Shown piece by piece: positions 1 through 7,314 of a stretch of 53,245 nucleotides of DNA (position 1 is the stretch's first letter; each line of letters starts with the position of its first letter). Below the pieces are notes generated by a model. That model made no database searches and was not told the DNA's origin. It was given only the letters and a program-made list of their open reading frames with translations. The DNA lies in contig JAEWQS010000151.1 in the NCBI GenBank assembly GCA_023399095.1, forward strand, positions 1-53,245, in the 5' to 3' direction. A program made the translations under genes and the position numbers. This DNA comes from Bacillota bacterium (lineage in GTDB: Bacteria > Bacillota > Clostridia > Christensenellales > SZUA-584).

Positions 1-37
1 ATTGATCTCGGTTAATACTGCTTTTGTATCTTTCCAT
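1..37 (-). CDS. 5' end of an unidentified gene leaving the window
   Basis: Only the first twelve codons are inside the window (MERYKSSINRDQ). The ATG sits behind a clear GAGGTG ribosome-binding site, and an extended -10 promoter with a dyad lies just upstream, so this is a genuine start. Too little protein is visible to assign a family. The operator-like dyad over the promoter would suit an autoregulated gene, but that is inference. Confidence 0.6.
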   Translation of the reverse strand, partial: MERYKSSINRDQ

Positions 38-61
38 GATATTCACCTCATATCGTGATAT

Positions 62-79
62 CAATATTATACCATATTG
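62..79 (-). promoter_or_regulatory. extended -10 promoter with overlapping inverted repeat
   Basis: On the minus strand TGGTATAAT forms an extended -10 element (TATAAT at 71-66). It lies inside an inverted repeat with 6-bp arms, CAATAT at 62-67 and ATATTG at 74-79. The start codon of the edge gene is at 37. No good -35 is visible, as is usual for extended -10 promoters. The dyad over the -10 is a plausible repressor site. Confidence 0.55.
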
Positions 80-192
80 CTACATAATTCGCATTGGTTT
101 GCCTGTGTTTTCACACAACCTCAGACAAACTGCCAATATCACAACTATATCAAATCCTACACAATATTGCAATTTATGCCCTTCTATGACAC

Positions 193-233
193 AAAAAAGA
201 CAGACTCCTCTCAGTGGCAGAAGGAGCCTTGTC
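193..233 (-). terminator. rho-independent terminator after the SDR gene
   Basis: Read on the minus strand, a CTCCT/AGGAG stem flanked by outer GAC/GTC pairs is followed by a run of six T. It lies about 60 bp downstream of the SDR stop codon. Confidence 0.5.
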
Positions 234-293
234 GTTTACGTCACTAACGCGGTTCAGCCGCTAAAGCTATATATCAAATTATTCAGCGCTTCC

Positions 294-1028
294 TCAAATA
301 TCAAACGGCTGTTTTCCGGTTCTGTGCACGCATATTTCATCTATCACAGCGTTGCCTCTGTGCTGAAGAAGAAAAAGAATGACTTCCGCGATCTCTTCAG
401 GCGTGATCATGCCCTCCGGCGACAAATCAGGTCGGACGTCTTTTGCCATGTCGGTATACACACCGCCGGGGGAGATGACATGCACTCTAATGTTTTGCGC
501 ATAAACCTCATTCGCGAGCGACTTGCTGAACCCAAGCACAGCGTGCTTCGATGCCGCATAGGCCGCCTGACCGACATAGCCCTTGTGCCCCACAACCGAT
601 GATATATTGATGATAGCGGCGTGGCCGGAGTTTCGAAGGTATGGCAGCGCCTTCTGACACAGGACAAACGGCGCTTTGACATTGATGTCAAATATACGAT
701 CATAATCAGCAAGCGTGGTTTGCTCAAACGGTTTGTTGAGCGCGACTCCCGCATTGTTGATGAGGATATCGATCTGCCCGAAATGCTCGGCGATTGTCGT
801 GATGCAGCCTTCCTGAAAATCCGAATCCGTCAGATTCCCGGGCAGCACAAACACCTCTGAGCCGTACTCTCTGACCATTTCAGCAGTGGTTTGAAGCTTT
901 TCAATACTGTTTCCTCCGCACAGCGCCATTTTGGCTCCTTCTTGAGCCAGCGCATGCACGGTCGCTCTGCCTATTCCTCCCCCACCGCCCGTTATCACGA
1001 TGACTCTATCCTTCAGTGACGCTTTCAT
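294..1028 (-). CDS. short-chain dehydrogenase/reductase (SDR family)
   Basis: A 244-residue classical SDR, an NAD(P)-dependent cytosolic oxidoreductase. The Rossmann glycine motif TGGGGGIG is at residues 13-20, NNAG at 91-94, and the catalytic Ser144, Tyr157 and Lys161 are present in NISS and YAASK. Length is normal for the family. The closest general type is the FabG-like 3-oxoacyl-ACP reductase group, but there are no fatty-acid synthesis genes nearby, so the substrate is unknown. The ATG is preceded by AAAGGAAA. The gene lies 23 bp after the GNAT gene on the same strand, so the two may be cotranscribed, with a hairpin terminator downstream at 193-233. Confidence 0.9.
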   Translation of the reverse strand: MKASLKDRVIVITGGGGGIGRATVHALAQEGAKMALCGGNSIEKLQTTAEMVREYGSEVFVLPGNLTDSDFQEGCITTIAEHFGQIDILINNAGVALNKPFEQTTLADYDRIFDINVKAPFVLCQKALPYLRNSGHAAIINISSVVGHKGYVGQAAYAASKHAVLGFSKSLANEVYAQNIRVHVISPGGVYTDMAKDVRPDLSPEGMITPEEIAEVILFLLQHRGNAVIDEICVHRTGKQPFDI

Positions 1029-1051
1029 CTTCTGTTTTCCTTTCTTGCTGT

Positions 1052-1831
1052 TTACTTATGATGATTTGCTTTATTCTCCACAATATACGTGACGTACGCA
1101 TGATCCAGATGGTAACCGAGCTTTTCCGCAAGCGCGACCGAGCGCAGATCGTGCGCGTCCCAGCTGGGGTATAGGCCACGGTTTAGGCAGGCAAGAATCA
1201 GCTTTGCCGCGCACGCGCTCGCCAGCCCTTGGCGGCGGTAATCGCTTCGCGTGTCCACCTCGATCTCGATGCCCTTGTCGTAGGCGGTGTATGAGGACGC
1301 GCCCGCCACCAGCGTGTCCGAGTCCAGCGCCACCACGCCGATGCCCCGCGCCTTGTAGTCCTCAAACGTGGCAAACTGAGAGCAAAGGTCTCTCGACCAC
1401 GGCTCAGAAAGTGCTTTATGATACAGCGCTTCGTCGATCATGAGCAGGCTGAACTGCGGCGGCATGCCGTCTATGAAGCCTTGCAGCTTGTCCCTGTCGA
1501 ACACGTCCGGCTCTTTCTTGATCGCGTAGCGGAATATGCGCTCACAGCTAGGCCCATGCGCCTGCTCGATAACTCGCTCCCAAGCCTCATCGCGCGGTAT
1601 CATCAGTATCGACTCCGACGAGAATCCGGTCGGTATATGTGCGGCAAGCGCCAAATTGGGCTCACCCGCAAGAGCGCAAAAATCCCCCGCGACGATCTGC
1701 GCGCTCCGCGGCGCGGTTAGGTTATCCGCCCACGCGCTGCCGTGAAACCCTTGCAGGCACGACCATATAATTGTCTCGTTCCAGCCCTCAAACAACGGCG
1801 TAATTTTGCTCATATCGCGAACTTGATGCAT
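1052..1831 (-). CDS. GNAT-family N-acetyltransferase (PF12746 type)
   Basis: The C-terminal third carries a GNAT acetyl-CoA-binding motif, RRQGLA at residues 199-204, followed by a helix and the SVALAEKLGY segment typical of the fold. The N-terminal half is a separate, less conserved domain, as in the GNAT_acetyltran group of Firmicutes. The reading frame opens further upstream (to 1849), but a GAGGT ribosome-binding site seven bases before the ATG at 1831 makes that the likely start, giving 259 residues. The acetyl acceptor is unknown. The gene lies upstream of the SDR gene and is divergent from the PNPOx-like gene. Confidence 0.8.
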   Translation of the reverse strand: MHQVRDMSKITPLFEGWNETIIWSCLQGFHGSAWADNLTAPRSAQIVAGDFCALAGEPNLALAAHIPTGFSSESILMIPRDEAWERVIEQAHGPSCERIFRYAIKKEPDVFDRDKLQGFIDGMPPQFSLLMIDEALYHKALSEPWSRDLCSQFATFEDYKARGIGVVALDSDTLVAGASSYTAYDKGIEIEVDTRSDYRRQGLASACAAKLILACLNRGLYPSWDAHDLRSVALAEKLGYHLDHAYVTYIVENKANHHK

Positions 1832-1919
1832 AGAAATTACCTCACACATTTTGTACGGTCACTATATCAGAAACAGCCTCATATTTCAAATAATAACCTT
1901 TTAACACGCATAGCCTAAT

Positions 1920-1971
1920 TTGTCAAAAAGCAAAGCACGTGATATTATATGTTGGTATTATTTCCCAACAT
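1920..1971 (+). promoter_or_regulatory. sigma-A promoter and operator-like palindrome of the PNPOx-like gene
   Basis: TTGTCA at 1920-1925 and TATTAT at 1943-1948 are separated by exactly 17 bp. Immediately downstream, covering the expected transcription start, is an inverted repeat with 7-bp arms: ATGTTGG at 1949-1955 and CCAACAT at 1965-1971. An AAGGAG ribosome-binding site follows. The palindrome position suggests repression by an unidentified regulator. Confidence 0.7.
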
Positions 1972-1984
1972 GTAAGGAGACCAT

Positions 1985-2446
1985 ATGAGCCATTGGGAAG
2001 ACAGTTTGCAGGTCATGGAAGAGCTTTTTGCGAAAGACTGCCAGTTTGCTTTGGCAACGGTCAAGGACAATGTGCCGTCAGTCAGAGTGGTAGACACGTT
2101 TTACGATGACGGCGCTTTTTTTATCGTCACATACTCAAAGTCGCAAAAAGCCCAAGAGATTGAGTCTAACGAAAATGTGTCCCTATGCTGCGAGCTTTAC
2201 CGGTTCAGCGGCACGGCGCGAAATATCGGTCATCCCTTGAATCCGTGCAACAGTGACATTCGCGCAAAGCTGATACGCGTGTTTGAGCCATGGTATTTCA
2301 AGCACAACAACGAGCATGATGAGCACATGTGCTACATTCGCATAGAAATCAGACAGGGCTTTTTCTACAAGGACGGAACAGGCTACGCTGCTGATTTTGC
2401 AGACAGCACAGCGAAAGCATTTCCGTTTGAGAACATGATTATTTAG
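1985..2446 (+). CDS. pyridoxamine 5'-phosphate oxidase family flavoprotein
   Basis: A 153-residue protein with the split-barrel FMN-binding fold of the PNPOx-like superfamily: an N-terminal helix, then the FALATVKDNVPSVRVV strand pair and the FIVTYSKSQKAQEIESNENVSLC segment seen in small single-domain members. It is shorter than true pyridoxamine phosphate oxidase and lacks its C-terminal dimer region, so a general flavin- or F420-type reductase or a heme-handling protein is more likely than vitamin B6 synthesis. The start is supported by AAGGAG six bases upstream. It has its own promoter with a palindrome and is convergent with the M24 gene. Confidence 0.75.
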   Translation: MSHWEDSLQVMEELFAKDCQFALATVKDNVPSVRVVDTFYDDGAFFIVTYSKSQKAQEIESNENVSLCCELYRFSGTARNIGHPLNPCNSDIRAKLIRVFEPWYFKHNNEHDEHMCYIRIEIRQGFFYKDGTGYAADFADSTAKAFPFENMII

Positions 2447-2476
2447 CAGCCCTGCCTAAGCCGCTATGAAATCACG

Positions 2477-3652
2477 TCAGTAGTTAATTGCCTTGCGCGT
2501 TATCGCGCCCTTTAGCTTCTTCAAGACGCGCTTCTCGCGCACAATCATCGATTCAAGATCAGACGGGTACTTCGTGAGTATCTCGTAGCCGGTCTTCGTG
2601 ACAAGCACTGTATCCGAATGGCGGAAGCCGCCGATATCGTCAAAATAAACCGCCGGTTCCACACTGATGACCATGTTTTCCTCCAGCACGTCCTTGCTTC
2701 CTTTGGAAATCCACGGCTGTTCGTGATTGCCAAGGCCAATGCCATGGCCTGTGCGGTGGATAATTTTATCGCCGTATCCTTTGCTTTTGAACAATCCCTG
2801 CGTGGCCGCGTCGATATCCGAGCAGGCAGCGCCCGGCCTGATCATAGAATACGCAAGCGTTCTGGCTTCCATCATGATATCAAACAGTTCCCGGTCTTTG
2901 TCGCTGGGGTCGCCCAAAAAAACGGTGCGTTCGCACTCGGCGGCATAGCCGTTCACGCGGTTATAGCTCATCAGCACAATGGGGCCATCGCCCATCGTTG
3001 CGTGAAAATCCGGCACGCTGTGCGGCTGTGCGCTCTTGGGAGCGGGCCATCCGGCTGTAAGAAAGCTGCAGTTGAGATAATCATATACGCCTGTTTTAAT
3101 CACACCGGTCTGGAGCTGCTTGGCTGGCATTACCGTTTCTATGACGGAGCAGCCGCGGTATATGCTTTCATGCAGCTTTTTCATGCCGAGATCCGTCCAT
3201 GCCGCCGCGCTCTTTATGGCCTCAAGCTCTTCGGGTTCCTTGACCATGCGCATACGCAGTATCGCGTCGGACACGACGGTTTCCTTTACATTCAGCATGG
3301 CCTGTTTTGACACGGCGAAATCCGGCTCAATGCCGACCCGCGAATCCGTGCCCAGCATGTCACCCAGCAGATCGTACCAATTCTGGCCTTCGATTGAAGG
3401 ATATTCAAAATAATGGCTGATACGACCATAGCCCTTCACCTTTTTCATATGCTCATATTCCAAATAAGGCACAATCAGATCGTAAGCGCCTTCAGGTCTC
3501 ACAACGATGAAAAAAGGACGCTCGATGGGCTGATACGAAGCGCCCGAGAGATAATATATAGAATCCTGCGTAGAAATCACAAACACGTCAAGAGACTCTT
3601 CCTTCATGTACTCTTGCAGCTTCTTCAAACGCGATTCATAGTTCAACGCCAT
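2477..3652 (-). CDS. M24-fold (creatinase/aminopeptidase P-like) protein with altered metal site
   Basis: The 391 residues comprise an N-terminal creatinase-N domain (about 5-130) and a C-terminal pita-bread domain (about 140-375). The GHGIGLGNHEQPW, VEPAVYF and GGFRHSDTVLVT motifs fix the alignment. Of the five usual metal ligands, His303 and Glu332 are kept, but the two Asp positions read Met228 and Glu239, and the last Glu reads Ser346. A standard dinuclear Xaa-Pro aminopeptidase is therefore unlikely; a metal-independent creatinase-like hydrolase or a different metal site is possible. AGGAGG precedes the ATG. It follows the epimerase gene by 25 bp and may be the last gene of the polysaccharide operon. 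It is often annotated as Xaa-Pro peptidase. Confidence 0.8.
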   Translation of the reverse strand: MALNYESRLKKLQEYMKEESLDVFVISTQDSIYYLSGASYQPIERPFFIVVRPEGAYDLIVPYLEYEHMKKVKGYGRISHYFEYPSIEGQNWYDLLGDMLGTDSRVGIEPDFAVSKQAMLNVKETVVSDAILRMRMVKEPEELEAIKSAAAWTDLGMKKLHESIYRGCSVIETVMPAKQLQTGVIKTGVYDYLNCSFLTAGWPAPKSAQPHSVPDFHATMGDGPIVLMSYNRVNGYAAECERTVFLGDPSDKDRELFDIMMEARTLAYSMIRPGAACSDIDAATQGLFKSKGYGDKIIHRTGHGIGLGNHEQPWISKGSKDVLEENMVISVEPAVYFDDIGGFRHSDTVLVTKTGYEILTKYPSDLESMIVREKRVLKKLKGAITRKAINY

Positions 3653-3677
3653 TGAGTCATCCTCCTGTTTATATAGA

Positions 3678-4775
3678 TCAACCTATATCCTCAAGTATAT
3701 CAGCAATTCTTTTAGACGCAAATCCGTCTCCATAAGGATTGGCCGCTATGCTCATTGCATCATGGGCTTGTTGATCTGTCAGCAGCCTTTTTAATTCGTT
3801 GTAGAGATTTTTCTTGTTTGTTCCGACCAATTTCAAGGTTCCCGCCGCCACGCCCTCCGGCCTCTCCGTGGTATCACGCAACACCAAAACCGGCTTCCCT
3901 AATGACGGCGCTTCTTCCTGCACTCCGCCGCTGTCCGTCAGCACCATAAATGATCTCGCCATGAAGTTGTGAAAATCAAGCACGTCCAGCGGTTCGATGA
4001 TCATGACTCTGTCTATGTCTTTAAATATCCTGTTGGCTGTCTTTCGAATAACAGGATTCATATGTATGGGATATATCACTTTGATATCCTCGAATTCCTC
4101 AACCACTTTCCTGATCACTGAAAATATATTTTCCAGTGGCTTACCAAGGTTTTCTCGTCTGTGTGCCGTCAGCAATATCAACCGGCTTCCTTCTGCCCAT
4201 TCTAAAAGCTCATGCGTGTAATTTTCCTTTACTGTTGTCTTTAACGCATCTATGGCTGTATTGCCCGTCACGTAAATGTTCTCATCGCTTTTCTTTTCAC
4301 CAAGCAGGTTTTGTCTCGCCTGTTCCGTAGGGGCAAAATTGTATGTTGAAATAAGGCTTACCGCTTGCCTGTTAAACTCTTCCGGATACGGCGAATGGAT
4401 GTTGTATGTGCGAAGTCCCGCTTCAACATGCCCCAAGGGAATTTTTAGATAGAAACAAGCAAGGGCGCTGACGAATGTGGTGGACGTATCACCATGTACG
4501 AGCACAATATCGGGCTTTTCGACTGTCAAAACAGACTTGATGTTCTCCAATACGTTTGTTGTGATATCAAAAAGCGTCTGCTTGGGCTGCATAATGCATA
4601 GATCATAGTCCGGAACAACATCAAACGCCTCCAGCACCTGATCCAGCATTTGTCTATGCTGGCCAGTCACGCATACGATTGTCTTAATGCCTTCCCGATT
4701 CTTAAGTTCATTTACCAATGGGCACATTTTTATGGCTTCCGGTCTTGTGCCGAAAACAAGCATTACCTTTTTCAC
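3678..4775 (-). CDS. wecB: UDP-N-acetylglucosamine 2-epimerase (non-hydrolysing)
   Basis: This cytosolic enzyme interconverts UDP-GlcNAc and UDP-ManNAc. The 365-residue protein matches the family from end to end: FGTRPEAIK at the N-terminus, HGDTSTT (Asp96), HVEAGLRT (Glu118), PYPEEFNR (Glu132) and LTAHRREN (His205), with the C-terminal GGVQEEAPSLGKPVLVLRDTTERPE nucleotide-binding segment. The start is GTG and has no strong ribosome-binding site, but it gives the family-typical N-terminus. It lies 50 bp after the GH26 gene in the polysaccharide operon and implies that UDP-ManNAc is supplied to the polymer; alternatively it serves wall teichoic acid and merely sits here. The symbol mnaA is used for the same enzyme in Bacillus. 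Confidence 0.93.
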   Translation of the reverse strand: MKKVMLVFGTRPEAIKMCPLVNELKNREGIKTIVCVTGQHRQMLDQVLEAFDVVPDYDLCIMQPKQTLFDITTNVLENIKSVLTVEKPDIVLVHGDTSTTFVSALACFYLKIPLGHVEAGLRTYNIHSPYPEEFNRQAVSLISTYNFAPTEQARQNLLGEKKSDENIYVTGNTAIDALKTTVKENYTHELLEWAEGSRLILLTAHRRENLGKPLENIFSVIRKVVEEFEDIKVIYPIHMNPVIRKTANRIFKDIDRVMIIEPLDVLDFHNFMARSFMVLTDSGGVQEEAPSLGKPVLVLRDTTERPEGVAAGTLKLVGTNKKNLYNELKRLLTDQQAHDAMSIAANPYGDGFASKRIADILEDIG

Positions 4776-4825
4776 TAAAATACATGACCCGCTTTCATTA
4801 ATGTGTGATCGGAAACAAACGCCGT

Positions 4826-6415
4826 TTATTCCAAGGGATACATATCAAGGTCCGGCAGTTCATCCAGTGTAATCACTTTATCGTGATGATATACGTCTAT
4901 AAAGTGATCGAATTCGTTATACTTATCGGTTATTTTTTTGCTGTTCTTATCAACGATATACTCATCATTCCATGTGATAAAAAACAACCAACGTGCATTA
5001 TCTTCATACATCAAATCGGGATCAGGGATCTCTCCGTTCTCCGCAAGCCCGATCATTTTGTTTTTATCGGTATATCCCAGGGCCTGATAAAATCTGTTAT
5101 AATGGCTTTCATAATCGTATGGCTCTGTATACACATCCTCGGCAATGATATCGACATATTCATCTCCGGGATACCAATCAACATCCTGCCCATTAAAAAT
5201 CCAAATCAGATTGTTCAGCCCGTGCGTGTTGGTCAGGCGGTCATACATCAGCTTCCAAAGCGTCTTATAGTTCTCCGATCCATATGCGCCCCACCAGAAG
5301 TATCCGCCGCTTGCTTCGTGCAACGGCCTCCACAATACCGGAATATCACTATCTGCTAATATTTTTATCTGATCTGCAATAACGTCAATATCACGAAGGA
5401 TTAATTCATATCCCAGAGGATCGACCCCGCTTAAGGTTTTGTCCAGATCGAATGTGGTGGCCTCTGTGTAGAAACCTTTCCACCACGGAAGTTCTTCCGT
5501 GTCAACCAAATCTTTCGGCGCATTCCAATGCCACATAAAAGTCACAATCCCGCCCATATCATGCCATTGCAAAGCATGTTCGGTCTGTTTTGTCTCCGCG
5601 CCGTTTTCCACCCTGCTTGGTGAGTAATTCGTAAAATCAAAACCCATGATCGCAGGGTATTTTCCTGTCAGCTTATTGAGTTCTTTTATCTCGGGTGAGC
5701 CAAGGCCGTCTTCATTGTTATACTGGCCAGACAAAGTATATTTTCCATATTGATCCACCATATAGTTCATCAATCGACGGGTGTTTTCGGACGCGTTTGT
5801 GTTTGTCAACGTTTTTTCAACGTCATACACTTCGGGGCTGATCCCTTCAGACAGCCTTACATGCATGCAATCCATGTATATCCAGCCCCAGCCACTTGTT
5901 ATTGAAATGACATTTGCGCCCTTTTGAAGCTGGGCTTTCATCGTGCTGGATTCAAAATCGGTGTTTTTTGTATAAAGCCCTTCATAAAAAGTCCTGTCAT
6001 TAACGATCACTGTATTATAGCTCTCGTCATCGCACGCTGCCGTTAGAAACTCCAGTTCATATGTCCCGGACGCAGGCACCTCCACATGAAAACTCAGCCG
6101 GCTTTCTTCCTTATCCCATGTGCCGACATATCCGCTTCCGCTTTTGGCCTGCATGTCGTTGTTATTGGCCAAAGTGTATTTTTGCAATCCCTCAAGCAGA
6201 GCCTCTTCCGCCTCAAATAATAAATCCAGAGTATCCTCAGAATTAATCTCCGCAAAGGCAGAGGTTTGAGGTATCGGCGTAGAATCAGAAACGCAGATAG
6301 TCGTTTCTATGGGTTCGCTTCGTTGTATGTCCTCCTGTTCATCCTGCTTACAGCCTGAAATAAACGTTGCAAGCACGAATATGACAACAACCAATATGAG
6401 TAGATTCCTTCGCAT
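4826..6415 (-). CDS. GH26 glycoside hydrolase lipoprotein with CBM35-like domain
   Basis: A 529-residue lipoprotein: signal peptide with lipobox ISGC (Cys22), a carbohydrate-binding CBM35-like beta-sandwich at about 65-188, and a GH26 catalytic barrel at about 215-515. The acid/base is Glu367 in WRPLHE and the nucleophile is Glu459 in GLAENGE, both in the expected places. GH26 enzymes are mainly beta-1,4-mannanases. In this operon it is likely to act on the exported polymer outside the membrane, for release, turnover or length control. The start has only a distant AGGA upstream. The gene lies between the c-di-GMP receptor-like gene and the epimerase gene. Confidence 0.88.
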   Translation of the reverse strand: MRRNLLILVVVIFVLATFISGCKQDEQEDIQRSEPIETTICVSDSTPIPQTSAFAEINSEDTLDLLFEAEEALLEGLQKYTLANNNDMQAKSGSGYVGTWDKEESRLSFHVEVPASGTYELEFLTAACDDESYNTVIVNDRTFYEGLYTKNTDFESSTMKAQLQKGANVISITSGWGWIYMDCMHVRLSEGISPEVYDVEKTLTNTNASENTRRLMNYMVDQYGKYTLSGQYNNEDGLGSPEIKELNKLTGKYPAIMGFDFTNYSPSRVENGAETKQTEHALQWHDMGGIVTFMWHWNAPKDLVDTEELPWWKGFYTEATTFDLDKTLSGVDPLGYELILRDIDVIADQIKILADSDIPVLWRPLHEASGGYFWWGAYGSENYKTLWKLMYDRLTNTHGLNNLIWIFNGQDVDWYPGDEYVDIIAEDVYTEPYDYESHYNRFYQALGYTDKNKMIGLAENGEIPDPDLMYEDNARWLFFITWNDEYIVDKNSKKITDKYNEFDHFIDVYHHDKVITLDELPDLDMYPLE

Positions 6416-6462
6416 GCGCTGGCACTTTCCTGAATTTTTATTATCTGTATGTGGGCTTTTGG

Positions 6463-7314
6463 CTACGATACATCATATTGCATGGATTCTTTGGCTGCAT
6501 CCAGCAACTCAAGCGCGTCTTTCTTTCCGTCACCAAACGCCATGCCAATTCTCATATCCAAAATCAGCTGTCTTGTATTAAGAACCTCATTTGTATCTAT
6601 AACCGCGATTTCCTCTTTTAATCTGTCATGTATCACTTTAATGCTTTCCTTCTTTGTCAGTAGAATGACGCCGAATAATATTTCGTCATCATCAAGCAGA
6701 TATAATTCATCCTCCGCCCTTGTCGCTTTTCTGATAACACTTGCGACAAGGTTGACAATTCTCTTCATTCCGTCTTTTCTTGATAGCCTTTCCAGCTCTC
6801 TTTGATGCTTAAATTTGATGACCAGCACGCCCAAATCGGCCTCATACCGTTTAGCTATACTCATAAATATTCTCGCATCATTTTCAAAGGCCCTTAGGTT
6901 TTTCAGCTTCGTATCCTCATTCAAAGTGGATATCGTGACAAGCTTTTGGCTCAATTCATCCACCTGCTTTTGAAGCGCGGAAGTGTTCATCGTAAACAAC
7001 GAAAACACGGTTGTCAGTGCCGGGGACATAAATATCCAAAAATACACATACGACTGAATGACGCTTCCTTTCGTAATGCTCTGAATGATTAAATATGTGA
7101 TATAAGCCAGTATCAAAGTCGTGTTTATGATCAAGCCGGTTGTCAAATTTGTAAAGTATGTGATCAATATGATCACAAAAACGACCAGTGCAATCAGAAA
7201 ATTATCCATAAGATATTCTTCTTGATAGATCAGGAATATGAAGTATACAAATATAAGGATAACCAAAGATATAAAACTGATATCTGTTTGCAGGTTCTTA
7301 TTTCTCCTCTTCAT
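6463..7314 (-). CDS. membrane protein with degenerate GGDEF domain and intact I-site (putative c-di-GMP receptor)
   Basis: A 283-residue protein with four predicted TM segments in residues 12-105, a short coiled linker, and a GGDEF-fold domain from about 130 (DTKLKNLRAF replaces the usual D-LTGL-N-RAF). The GGDEF signature reads DDDEI (208-212), so diguanylate cyclase activity is not expected. RAED at 199-202 sits exactly five residues before it, which is the position of the RxxD inhibitory site that binds c-di-GMP. The arrangement resembles PssE of Listeria and PelD of Pseudomonas, which switch on polysaccharide synthesis. An AGGAGG site precedes the ATG, and the start overlaps the BcsB-like gene by 17 bp, implying translational coupling. 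Receptor function is inferred. Confidence 0.8.
   Translation of the reverse strand: MKRRNKNLQTDISFISLVILIFVYFIFLIYQEEYLMDNFLIALVVFVIILITYFTNLTTGLIINTTLILAYITYLIIQSITKGSVIQSYVYFWIFMSPALTTVFSLFTMNTSALQKQVDELSQKLVTISTLNEDTKLKNLRAFENDARIFMSIAKRYEADLGVLVIKFKHQRELERLSRKDGMKRIVNLVASVIRKATRAEDELYLLDDDEILFGVILLTKKESIKVIHDRLKEEIAVIDTNEVLNTRQLILDMRIGMAFGDGKKDALELLDAAKESMQYDVS

Noticed and set aside
24..602. 192-codon plus-strand frame at the left edge
   Set aside because: Overlaps the SDR gene and its terminator on the other strand, and also the edge gene's promoter; no ribosome-binding site.
6463..7314. Active diguanylate cyclase
   Set aside because: The GGDEF signature reads DDDEI, so catalysis is not expected even though the I-site is kept.
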